Origin: Kribbella pittospori
GTDB lineage: Bacteria; Actinomycetota; Actinomycetes; Propionibacteriales; Kribbellaceae
DNA length: 64,000 nucleotides
NCBI RefSeq assembly: GCF_004331465.1
Contig: NZ_SJKB01000022.1
Span: forward strand, 1 to 64,000
Direction of reading: 5' to 3'
Positions 1-8,143 of this stretch are shown here, in pieces; positions within the stretch are counted from its first letter, which is position 1, and each line of letters opens with the position of its first letter. The notes beneath the pieces are model-generated. The model saw only the letters and a program-made list of their open reading frames with translations, had not been told where the DNA came from and made no database searches. A program made the translations under genes and the position numbers.

Positions 1-2
1 CC

Positions 3-92
3 CACCGGCTGAACACCCGCCCACGACAGACCCTGGGATGGAAGACTCCAGCCCAAGCCCTCGACGAGGCGCTGCGTGCAACAACTGGTTGA
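3..92 (+). mobile_element. IS30-family transposase, C-terminal end (partial)
   Basis: The reading frame open at the left edge ends in 29 residues, HRLNTRPRQTLGWKTPAQAL followed by DEALRATTG and a stop. The NxRPRxTLGWKTPAxAL pattern is the characteristic C-terminus of IS30-family DDE transposases (established family knowledge). Only the tail is in the window, so whether the element is intact cannot be judged. The inverted repeat expected just after the stop cannot be confirmed without the other end. Confidence 0.75.
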
Positions 93-133
93 AACCGCCG
101 CCGCCGTGACGGCTGACCGGTGCACAAAGTGGT

Positions 134-166
134 CCGGCCCAACCACCTGGTGAGTGGTTGGGCCGG
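134..166. terminator. Strong stem-loop terminator between transposase and guaD
   Basis: A perfect 13-bp stem (CCGGCCCAACCAC, 134-146, with GTGGTTGGGCCGG, 154-166) and a 7-nt loop lie 14 bp beyond the guaD stop on the minus strand. This is probably the end of the five-gene purine operon and could also stop read-through from the transposase. Confidence 0.8.
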
Positions 167-180
167 GGGTGTTGGCGGGC

Positions 181-1464
181 TCAGGTGTGGAGGAGGTCGC
201 CGTTGATCCAGACGGCTCGTACGTCGGCGGGGGTGCCGAGGGTGAAGGTCCGGGCCAGAGCTTCCTCGGGGTCGTCGGCGTGGGCGATGCTGACGGCCAG
301 TGGTGAGCCCTCCGCGGGGCGCAGCAGCTGCGCGTCGAAGCGTTTGCCGACAGAGAGATCGCCAACCTCGGAGCTCAGCCCGAGAGCATCCGCACCAGCC
401 GTGGTGACCAAGTGCAGAAGGTGTGCGGCGGACAGCGGGTGACCGTCCTCAGCCTGGAGCTGCTGAGCGAAGTACGCCTGCAGCCCCTCCTTCAGCAGCG
501 AGAACCCAGTGCCAGCGCCGACATCCGACCCCAGCGCAACCCGGACCCCATGCTGGAGATGCCGAGTCAGCGGGAACAACCCACTCCCCAGCGCTGCATT
601 ACTGGTCGGACAATGCGCCACCGAAGCCCCAGCGTTGGCGAGCAGCTTGAGCTCGACATCCGTCGGATGCACGTTGTGAGCAAGCACGCTACGCCGGTCA
701 ACCAACCCATGCCGGTCGTACGTCGTCACGTAGTCACATCCACCGAACAACTCGGACACCGCCGCGATCTCCGCCTCGTTCTCGTTCAGATGCGACGTGA
801 ACAGCGCCCCAGGCACCTCCTCGAGTACGTCGTGACACACCGCAAGCAGCTCGTCCGTGCACGACAACGAGAACCGCGGCGTCACGGCGTACCGATTCCG
901 TCCCACCCCATGCCACCGCTCGGCCAAGGCAAGCGACTCGCGGTAAGCCCGATCAGGTGTCGTATGCAGCTCCGGCCGCAGCAGCCGATCACTCACCACC
1001 AACCCGCTCGTCACCCGCAACCCGACCTCGGACGAGGCTGTGAACAGCGCGTCGACAGCATCGGCGTAGTGCGCCCCGAACACCAACGCACTCGTCGTCC
1101 CCGCCGCAGCCAGCCCACGTACGAACTCGGACGCAACCCCAGCCGCGTACGACGCGTCAGCCATCCGCGCCTCTTCCGGCAGCGCGTACTTGTCCAGCCA
1201 CTCGAGCAACGGCAACCCCAGCCCGCCGACCGCCCGAATCTGCGGGAAGTGCACATGCGTGTCAACGAACCCAGGCAGCACCAGGCCACCGGTCAGGTCG
1301 ACGACAGGCTCGGCCGGGTGCGCCCGGCGTACGTCCGCGAAGGTGCCGCGGGCAACGATCGTCCCGTCCGTGACCAGGACGCCGGCGTCGGTGTCGACCC
1401 GCAGGTCGCCACCGGTGAACGGGTTGTCCGGGGTGTCGAGGAACGTGCCTCGGAAGATGGTCAT
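181..1464 (-). CDS. guaD: Guanine deaminase
   Basis: Hydrolyses guanine to xanthine and ammonia in the cytoplasm, feeding the xanthine dehydrogenase encoded just upstream. The 427-residue amidohydrolase matches the usual length. Metal-binding and substrate motifs are visible: HVHFPQ near residue 70, HLNENEAEI, LAHNVHPT, CPTSNAALGSG and the late GSDVGAGTGFS. The ATG overlaps the xdhC stop (ATGA), so translation is probably coupled. It is the last gene of the permease-xdhA-xdhB-xdhC-guaD run. Confidence 0.93.
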   Translation of the reverse strand: MTIFRGTFLDTPDNPFTGGDLRVDTDAGVLVTDGTIVARGTFADVRRAHPAEPVVDLTGGLVLPGFVDTHVHFPQIRAVGGLGLPLLEWLDKYALPEEARMADASYAAGVASEFVRGLAAAGTTSALVFGAHYADAVDALFTASSEVGLRVTSGLVVSDRLLRPELHTTPDRAYRESLALAERWHGVGRNRYAVTPRFSLSCTDELLAVCHDVLEEVPGALFTSHLNENEAEIAAVSELFGGCDYVTTYDRHGLVDRRSVLAHNVHPTDVELKLLANAGASVAHCPTSNAALGSGLFPLTRHLQHGVRVALGSDVGAGTGFSLLKEGLQAYFAQQLQAEDGHPLSAAHLLHLVTTAGADALGLSSEVGDLSVGKRFDAQLLRPAEGSPLAVSIAHADDPEEALARTFTLGTPADVRAVWINGDLLHT

Positions 1465-2306
1465 GCCTTCGCCTCACGATGAACCGGCGCCGGGTTGCGC
1501 TCGGCAACGAACAGTTGGAGCAGCCAGGCCGCCACGCTGACCGCGATGGTGGCCGGTTCCTTGCCGGGGAGATGCGGCAGACCGATCGGGGTGACGATCC
1601 GGTCGATCGCTTCGGCCGGGTTGCCGTCCTCGGCGAGCTTGCGACGGAAGCGAGCCCATTTCGCGGTCGATCCGATCAGCCCGATCGTCGCGAGCTGCTC
1701 GTTCCGCAGCGCCGCGTCACACAACGCCGCGTCTTCAGCATGGTCGTGCGTCATCACCAGCGCGTGGGTCCCCGGCGGCAGCTCAGCCACCACGAGCTCC
1801 GGCAACACCGGCACCTGATGCACATGGACGTTGGCCACCGCATCGTCGAGCACCTGCAGCCGTCCGGCCTCGAGCTGATCCGGCCGCGAGTCGATCAGAT
1901 GCAGCTCGATGTCATGCCGCGCCAGGATCCGCGCGAGCTCGAGCCCCACGTGCCCGACCCCGAAGATCGCCACGGACGGAACCACCGGCAACGGTTCGAG
2001 CAACAACTTCACCTCACCCCCACAACACTGCACCCCATGCTGGTACGGCGCTTTGTCCGACAGCGCCACGTCGAGCACCTCCGGCGTGGTCGTGCCTTCC
2101 GCGAGCATCACCCGCGACCGCTCGATCGCGACCGCCTCCAGGTTGCCGCCGCCAACAGTGGCCCAGACGTTGTCCGAGGCAACCACCATCTTGGCGCCGG
2201 CCTCCCGCGGCGCATGCCCGCGCACCGACATCACTGTCACCAGAACGCCGGCGCGCCGCTGCGATCGCAGGTGCTGAACCGCCTTCATCCACTCCATCTC
2301 GCTCAC
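1461..2306 (-). CDS. xdhC: Xanthine dehydrogenase accessory protein XdhC
   Basis: XdhC binds molybdenum cofactor, protects it and promotes its sulfuration and insertion into XdhB (family knowledge). The 281-residue protein has an N-terminal XdhC/CoxI domain and a C-terminal Rossmann domain with VAIFGVGHVGLELARIL. The start is GTG at 2306, overlapping the xdhB stop as GTGA. It sits directly after the large subunit gene, as expected for a maturation factor. Confidence 0.92.
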   Translation of the reverse strand: MSEMEWMKAVQHLRSQRRAGVLVTVMSVRGHAPREAGAKMVVASDNVWATVGGGNLEAVAIERSRVMLAEGTTTPEVLDVALSDKAPYQHGVQCCGGEVKLLLEPLPVVPSVAIFGVGHVGLELARILARHDIELHLIDSRPDQLEAGRLQVLDDAVANVHVHQVPVLPELVVAELPPGTHALVMTHDHAEDAALCDAALRNEQLATIGLIGSTAKWARFRRKLAEDGNPAEAIDRIVTPIGLPHLPGKEPATIAVSVAAWLLQLFVAERNPAPVHREAKA

Positions 2307-4651
2307 ACCCCACTCGCCGTGAGCACGCTCGACCGAGCCCGGTCGAGCGCCCAGTAGACCGCCTCGGGCGTTGCCGGCGACGCCAGCTCCACGCTCGTCC
2401 CGGCCGGGCCGAACGCCGCGGCGGCCTGCCGCAGCGCCTCCCGCACCGAGAAGGCGAGCATCAGCGGCGGCTCGCCGACCGCCTTGGAGCCGTACACCGC
2501 GCCGTCCTCGTGGGCCTTCTCGAGCAGCCGGACGTTGAACACCTCAGGCATCTCCGAGAAGCTCGGCAGCTTGTAGGTGCTGGCCGCCTGCGTGGCGAGC
2601 CGACCGCGATTCGGGCCGTTGCTCTCGTCCCAGCGCAGGTCTTCGAGCGTCAGCCAGCCGGTGCCCTGCACGAACCCGCCCTCGATCTGACCGAGGTCGA
2701 TCAACGGGCTGAGGCTGTCCCCGACGTCGTGCACGATGTCGACCTGGCGCAGTGTGTACGCGCCGCTGAACCCGTCCACCTCGAGCTCCGCGGCGGCGAC
2801 GCCGTACGCGAAGTACTTGAACGGCTCGCCGCGCATCGCGTTGGCGTCCCAGTGCAGACCCTCGGTCCGGTAGAAGCCGGCCGCCCAGAGCTGGACCCGC
2901 TGGTGGTACGCCGCGTTGACGACGTCCTCCCAGCGCAGATCCTCACCATCGGACAGCCCACGGATGACGCCGTCGCTGATCCGTACGTCGTGCGGACTGA
3001 TGCCGAGCCGGCCGCTCGCGACCTGCTCGAGGCGCTCGCGGATCTGCTCGCACGCGTTCTTGATCGCCGCCCCGTTGAGGTCGGCGCCGGAACTCGCCGC
3101 CGTCGCCGAGGTGTTCGGCACCTTGTCCGTGCGGGTCGGCGCCAGCCGGACGCGCGCGAGCGGTACGCCGAGCGTCGTCGCGGCGACCTGCAGCATCTTG
3201 GTGTGCAGACCCTGGCCCATCTCGGTGCCGCCGTGGTTGATCAGCACCGAGCCGTCCTTGTAGACGTGCACCAACGCGCCGGCCTGGTTGAACGCCGTCA
3301 GGTTGAACGAGATCCCGAACTTCACCGGAGTCATCGCCAGCGCCCGCTTCTTGTGCGGATGCGTCGCGTTGAACCGCTCGATCTCCGCCTTCCGGCGGAC
3401 CACGTCACCACCCGCGGACACCTGGCTCCAGCAAGCTTCCAGCCGATCTGCGTGCCGGACCGGCTGACCGTACGGCGTACTGTCGCCCGGCTTGTAGAGG
3501 TTGCGGTGCCGCAACTCCATGGCGTCGTACCCGAGAAGTGGGGCGCACCGGCCGAGGATGTCCTCGACGACGAGCATCCCCTGCGGCCCGCCGAACCCCC
3601 GGAACGCCGTCTGCGAGGTCTTGTTCGTCTTGGCGATCTGACCGTCGACCCGCACGTTGGGGATCCAGTAGGCGTTGTCGATGTGGCACATCGCCCGGGC
3701 CAGCACCGGCTCGGACAGGTCGAGGCTCCAGCCGCCGTCAGCGGTGAGGGTCGCGTCCAACGCGACCAGGTGCCCCTCGTCATCGAAGCCGGCCTTCCAC
3801 CCGCTGTGGAAGCCGTGGCGCTTGCCGGACATCGTCACGTCCTGCGTCCGGTTCAGCCGCAGCCGCACCGGCCGTCCGGTCAGCGTCGACCCGAGTGCCG
3901 CGATCGCGGCGAACCCGTGCGGCTGCATTTCCTTGCCGCCGAAGCCCCCGCCCATCCGCAGGCACTGCACGGTCACCGCGTGGCTGGCCAGGCCGAGTAC
4001 GTGCGCCACGATCTCCTGCGTCTCCGACGGGTGCTGCGTACTGCTCTGGACGAAGATCTGCCCGCCCTCGTCGACGTGGGCCAGCGCCGCGTGGGTCTCC
4101 AGGTAGAAGTGCTCCTGCCCGGCGAACTCGAACTCACCCTCGAACACATGCGCCGCCGCGGCCAGCGCACCCTCGGCGTCCCCACGCTCCAGATGACGCC
4201 CGGTGCCCTGGAAGCTCCCGGCCGCGATCGCCTCTCGAACCGTCACCAGCGATTCGAGTGGCTCGTACTCGACCTCCACCGCGGCAGCCCCCAGCCGCGC
4301 AGCCTCCAGCGTCTCCGCGAGCACCCAGCAGATGGCGTGCCCGTGGAACATCACCTCGGACGGGAACAACGGCTCGTCATGCTTCACACCGGCGTCGTTC
4401 ACCCCCGGCACGTCCTCCGCCGTCAGCACCCGCACCACACCAGGTACGTCGTACGCCGGCTTCACGCGAAGCGCCGTGACGCGAGCGTGGGTGTGCGGCG
4501 ACTGCACCGGATACGCATGCAGTACGTCGCGCGTCCGTTGGACCAGGTCGTCGGTGTAGAGAGCATGACCGGTGACGTGCAGCGCGGCACTCTCGTGCGG
4601 CATCGGTACGCCGACGACTGCCACCGGCGGCCGCTCGGACAGCGAACTCAT
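2303..4651 (-). CDS. xdhB: Xanthine dehydrogenase, molybdopterin-binding large subunit
   Basis: Catalytic subunit that hydroxylates hypoxanthine and xanthine to urate. The chosen start is ATG at 4651 (MSSLSERPP), which overlaps the xdhA stop as ATGA; the frame is open further upstream but that part is inside xdhA. The 782 residues include the MoCo motifs GGGFGGKE, AFRGFGGPQG, GTEMGQGLHTK and the C-terminal VGEPPL, whose Glu is the family's catalytic base. No truncation is seen. Confidence 0.93.
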   Translation of the reverse strand: MSSLSERPPVAVVGVPMPHESAALHVTGHALYTDDLVQRTRDVLHAYPVQSPHTHARVTALRVKPAYDVPGVVRVLTAEDVPGVNDAGVKHDEPLFPSEVMFHGHAICWVLAETLEAARLGAAAVEVEYEPLESLVTVREAIAAGSFQGTGRHLERGDAEGALAAAAHVFEGEFEFAGQEHFYLETHAALAHVDEGGQIFVQSSTQHPSETQEIVAHVLGLASHAVTVQCLRMGGGFGGKEMQPHGFAAIAALGSTLTGRPVRLRLNRTQDVTMSGKRHGFHSGWKAGFDDEGHLVALDATLTADGGWSLDLSEPVLARAMCHIDNAYWIPNVRVDGQIAKTNKTSQTAFRGFGGPQGMLVVEDILGRCAPLLGYDAMELRHRNLYKPGDSTPYGQPVRHADRLEACWSQVSAGGDVVRRKAEIERFNATHPHKKRALAMTPVKFGISFNLTAFNQAGALVHVYKDGSVLINHGGTEMGQGLHTKMLQVAATTLGVPLARVRLAPTRTDKVPNTSATAASSGADLNGAAIKNACEQIRERLEQVASGRLGISPHDVRISDGVIRGLSDGEDLRWEDVVNAAYHQRVQLWAAGFYRTEGLHWDANAMRGEPFKYFAYGVAAAELEVDGFSGAYTLRQVDIVHDVGDSLSPLIDLGQIEGGFVQGTGWLTLEDLRWDESNGPNRGRLATQAASTYKLPSFSEMPEVFNVRLLEKAHEDGAVYGSKAVGEPPLMLAFSVREALRQAAAAFGPAGTSVELASPATPEAVYWALDRARSSVLTASGV

Positions 4652-6096
4652 GCGGGCACCTCCTCGGCGTGGAAGCGAAGCAGCGACTGGCCGAGCATCG
4701 CCGAGCGGTACGACGAGCTCGCGCGGTGATCGTCCATCGGGGTACCTTCGGCGGCCATGACCGCGGCGGCCTCGCGCACGGTGCGTTCGGTCCACGGCTG
4801 GCCGATCAGCGTCTCCTCAGTCGCCCGGGCGCGCAGCGGGGTGGCGGCGACCCCGCCGAGCCCGATCCGGGCCTCGCGGACGACACCGTCCACCACGTCG
4901 ACGGCATACCCGACGGCAACGCTCGAGATGTCGTCGAAGCGGCGCTTGGCGATCTTGTGGAAGGCGGACAGCGGTGCGAGCGGCAGCGGAAGGACCACGG
5001 TCTTGATCAGCTCGTCATCCGCCTTGAGCGTCTGCCGGTAGCCGGTGAAATAGTCCGCCAGCGGTTCGACGCGCTCACCGCGGTGAGACGCCAGCACGAG
5101 CGACGCGTCGAGCGCGAGCAGGGCCGGCGGGGTGTCACCGATCGGCGAGCCAGTCCCCAGGTTGCCGCCGATCGTCGCGCCGTTCCGGATCAGCCGCGAC
5201 GCGAACTGCGGGAACATCTGCGCCAGCAAGGGGACGCGCCCGGCCAGCATCCGCTCGATCTCGCTCAACGTCAGCGCCGCCCCGATCCGGACCTCGTCGC
5301 GCCCGAACTCGAACTCCCGCAACTCCGCCAGCCGGTCGATCGCGACCACGAGCGGAGGACGCAGGCCGCGCAGGTTCACCTCGACCCCGAGATCGGTCGA
5401 CCCGGCAACGATCCGCGCGTCGGGCCGATCGGCCATCAGCTGGAGTACGTCGGCCAGCCCGGGCGGCCGGACGAACTCCGCCTCACCCTTGGTCATCCGG
5501 GTCGTCGCCGGCGCGGGCGGTGGGGCGTACCGCCGGGTGGCGAGCGCGTCGTCGGCCGACGGATCGCCCAGCGCGTACGCCGCGTCCCGGATCGGGCGGT
5601 AGCCGGTGCAACGGCACAGGTTCCCGCTCAGCGAATGCAGGTCGAACCCGTTGGGACCGTGCTCGTGATCGCAGTGCCCGTTGGACGTCGTACGGGTCGA
5701 GCGGTAGAACTCGGCGGCCATGCTGCAGACGAAGCCCGGGGTGCAGTAGCCACACTGTGACCCACCACGTACGGCGAGCTCCTCCTGCACGGGGTGCAGG
5801 GCCTCGGGGGACCCCAGACCCTCGGAGGTGATGACCTCCTGGCCGTCGAGGGACCCGATCGGCAGCAGACACGCGTTCACCGCGGTCCAGTCGGTCGGGG
5901 CATCCGTCCCGGGCCGGGCGACGAGCACGGAGCACGCCCCGCACTCGCCTTCCGCACAGCCTTCCTTGGCACCGGTCAGGCCACGGTCGCGCAGCCAGTC
6001 CAGCACAGTGGTGTGGACCGGGACGTCGCCGATCGCGGTGTCCGCCCCGTTGACCTTGATCGAAGGCGCACGCAGCGCCTGCGTTGTCGTCGTCAT
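4648..6096 (-). CDS. xdhA: Xanthine dehydrogenase, FeS/FAD small subunit
   Basis: Electron-transfer subunit that passes electrons from the molybdenum centre through two [2Fe-2S] clusters to FAD and NAD. The N-terminal ferredoxin-type cluster has Cys47, Cys52 and Cys55 (GCAEGECGACSVL). The second cluster shows QCGYCTPGF and NLCRCTGYRP. A FAD-binding domain follows (IVAGSTDLG, TIGGNLGTGSPIGD) and a CO-dehydrogenase flavoprotein C-terminal domain. The 482-residue length fits the XdhA type that carries both domains. Start and stop overlap both neighbours by 4 nt. Confidence 0.93.
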   Translation of the reverse strand: MTTTTQALRAPSIKVNGADTAIGDVPVHTTVLDWLRDRGLTGAKEGCAEGECGACSVLVARPGTDAPTDWTAVNACLLPIGSLDGQEVITSEGLGSPEALHPVQEELAVRGGSQCGYCTPGFVCSMAAEFYRSTRTTSNGHCDHEHGPNGFDLHSLSGNLCRCTGYRPIRDAAYALGDPSADDALATRRYAPPPAPATTRMTKGEAEFVRPPGLADVLQLMADRPDARIVAGSTDLGVEVNLRGLRPPLVVAIDRLAELREFEFGRDEVRIGAALTLSEIERMLAGRVPLLAQMFPQFASRLIRNGATIGGNLGTGSPIGDTPPALLALDASLVLASHRGERVEPLADYFTGYRQTLKADDELIKTVVLPLPLAPLSAFHKIAKRRFDDISSVAVGYAVDVVDGVVREARIGLGGVAATPLRARATEETLIGQPWTERTVREAAAVMAAEGTPMDDHRASSSYRSAMLGQSLLRFHAEEVPA

Positions 6097-8006
6097 CTGT
6101 TACTGCTCCAGCGTGTTCTTGCACTATGGATCGGATTGGCGTCGGAGAGGAAGTCGTCGAACCGGTATCCGGCGATCTTCGCGATCTCGAGCAGTGCGGC
6201 GGCGTGCTCCTGGTTCTCGCAGTTGTCCAGCCGCTCCCGGCCCTGCTCGATGATCCGGTGGAAGGAATCCGCGTCCCGGACCGAGATGACCAGCGGGAAG
6301 CCGAACCGTTCGCGGTACGCCTCGGTGATCGTGGCCAGCTCGTCACGCTCCGGATCGGCCAGGAAGGTCAGGCCCTTGTCCGACTGGTCCCGCAGCGACG
6401 CCTCGCCGCTGAGGCCGTCGGCGACGAACTGCGAGCCGAGCTGTGGGTAGGCCCCGATCAGCTGCCGCTGCTCCTCGTGCGAGCCGGAGAACAAAGCCTC
6501 CTGGAAGGACCGGCGCAGTGCGTGGGTGTCGGCGAAGGGCCGCATTTCCCAGGCCCGCTCGACGGCCCAGCGCGGACCCTGGAACAGGCCGGCGAACGTC
6601 TCGACGAACTCGTCACGGCTCATCTTGTTGACCTGGTCCAGCCGGATCGTGTCGCCCGGCTGCCCGGCGACCGCGGGACCGTAGTCCTTGCCGACGTGGT
6701 GGAAGAGGATGTTCAGGCCGATCGCGGTCAGGCTGCCGAGGGTGATGCCGCTGCCGAAGATGATCTCGGCCCAGCCCGGCACCGCCTGGGCGACCTGGGG
6801 CTGCGCGGTCACGTACATGGCCAGGCCGACGCTGGTCGCCACGATGACCACGTTGCGGTGGTCGTGGAAGTCGACCTTGGCCAGGGTCTGGAAGCCGACC
6901 ACGGCCACGGTGGCGAACATCGCCAGCGCCGCGCCACCCAGCACCGGGTGCGGGATGCCGGCCACGATCGCACCGGCCTTCGGCAGCAGCCCGAGCAGGA
7001 TCATGATCCCGCCGGCGGCCGCGACCACCCAGCGGCTGCGGATCCGGGTCAGCCGGACCAGGCCGACGTTCTCGGCGAAGCAGGTGTAGGGGAAGGAGTT
7101 GAAGACGCCTCCGATCGTGGTGGCCAGGCCGTCGGCCCGCAGCGCGCGGGCGATGTCGTCCTTGCCGATCCGCTTCTCGACGATCTCTCCGGTCGCGAAG
7201 ACATCACCGGTCGTCTCCACCGCGGTGATCAGCATGACCACGACCATCGAGATGATCGCCGCGATCGAGAACTTCGGCCAGCCGAAGTAGAACGGCTGGG
7301 TGACCCCGACCCAGGCCGCGTCGCTGACCGCGCTGAAGTGCGCGTCGCCGAAGGCCCAGGCGACCAGAGTTCCGACCACCAGGCCGGCCAGGACGGCGAC
7401 CGTGGCCATGAACCCCTTGAAGACCCGCTGGATCAGCACGATCAGTCCGAGTGTCCCGAGCGCGTAGGCCAGATTCTTGCCGCTGGTCGGATCGGCCGTC
7501 GGCCCCGCGCCGCCGACCGCGTCCCCGGCCGCCACCGGCAGCAGTGCCAGGCCGATGATCGTGATCACCGAACCCGTCACGACCGGTGGGAAGAACCGGA
7601 TCAGCCGGCTGAAGAACGGTGCGATGAAGAAGGTGGCGAGACCGGCCACCAGCACCGCGCCGTAGATGACCAGCAGGCCGTCGGTCCCCCCACCGGCGGC
7701 CAGACCGATCGCGATCATCGGCGACACCGCCGTGAACGTGACGCCCTGCAGCAGCGGCAGCCGCACGCCGACCTTCCAGAATCCGACGGACTGGATGATC
7801 GAGGCGATGCCGCAGGTGAACAGGTCGGCGTTGATCAGGTGGATCAGTTGCTCGGTGCTGAGGCCGATCGAGTTGGCCAGGAGGATTGGTACGATCACCG
7901 CGCCGGCGTAGAAGGCGAGCACGTGCTGAGCGCCGTACACGGCGAGCTTGCCGGCCGGCAGCACCTCGTCGACGGGATGGCGGCTCGGTCGCGGGACTGT
8001 CTTCAT
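6093..8006 (-). CDS. NCS2 xanthine/uracil permease fused to OHCU decarboxylase-like domain
   Basis: Residues about 10-450 form a multi-span NCS2 nucleobase transporter (xanthine/uric acid type), including the family loop QSVGFWKVGVRLPLLQG. Residues about 453-637 resemble 2-oxo-4-hydroxy-4-carboxy-5-ureidoimidazoline (OHCU) decarboxylase (YRERFGFPLVISVR and the N/E-rich C-terminal helix). The family's catalytic His in the HPxL motif is Tyr here (AYPQLG, about residue 520), and the Glu of its EQ motif is Asp, so the domain may be inactive or regulatory. ATG 8006 is chosen over GTG 8015 because GAGGAG lies 8 nt upstream of it. The stop overlaps xdhA (ATGA). Likely imports purines for the operon. 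Confidence 0.88.
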   Translation of the reverse strand: MKTVPRPSRHPVDEVLPAGKLAVYGAQHVLAFYAGAVIVPILLANSIGLSTEQLIHLINADLFTCGIASIIQSVGFWKVGVRLPLLQGVTFTAVSPMIAIGLAAGGGTDGLLVIYGAVLVAGLATFFIAPFFSRLIRFFPPVVTGSVITIIGLALLPVAAGDAVGGAGPTADPTSGKNLAYALGTLGLIVLIQRVFKGFMATVAVLAGLVVGTLVAWAFGDAHFSAVSDAAWVGVTQPFYFGWPKFSIAAIISMVVVMLITAVETTGDVFATGEIVEKRIGKDDIARALRADGLATTIGGVFNSFPYTCFAENVGLVRLTRIRSRWVVAAAGGIMILLGLLPKAGAIVAGIPHPVLGGAALAMFATVAVVGFQTLAKVDFHDHRNVVIVATSVGLAMYVTAQPQVAQAVPGWAEIIFGSGITLGSLTAIGLNILFHHVGKDYGPAVAGQPGDTIRLDQVNKMSRDEFVETFAGLFQGPRWAVERAWEMRPFADTHALRRSFQEALFSGSHEEQRQLIGAYPQLGSQFVADGLSGEASLRDQSDKGLTFLADPERDELATITEAYRERFGFPLVISVRDADSFHRIIEQGRERLDNCENQEHAAALLEIAKIAGYRFDDFLSDANPIHSARTRWSSNR

Positions 8007-8034
8007 CGGACACACTCCTCGGTGCGGCAGTTCT

Positions 8035-8062
8035 GGCCTGCTCGAAAGCTTGAGCGCAGGCC
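8035..8062 (-). other. Stem-loop in the leader of the purine operon
   Basis: GGCCTGC at 8035-8041 pairs with GCAGGCC at 8056-8062, with an inner CTC/GAG extension. It lies in the 137-bp gap between pucR and the permease gene, about 29 nt upstream of the permease ATG, so it would be in the 5' leader. A role in attenuation or mRNA stability is inference only. The rest of the gap holds the presumed promoter, with no clear consensus boxes. Confidence 0.4.
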
Positions 8063-8143
8063 GGCTCCGATTGCACCCGGTGAACCTCCGAAGATGCGGG
8101 GTTCAGACCACGTGAATCTGTGTGATCACCCAAACCGCCGCGT

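Noticed and set aside
1..180. Complete IS30 right end with terminal inverted repeat
   Set aside because: The left end is outside the window, so no repeat pair or target duplication can be checked.
2510..4729. 739-codon open frame opposite xdhB
   Set aside because: It mirrors a clear molybdenum-enzyme gene, is Arg/His/Pro-rich with no domain, and arises from GC-rich third positions.
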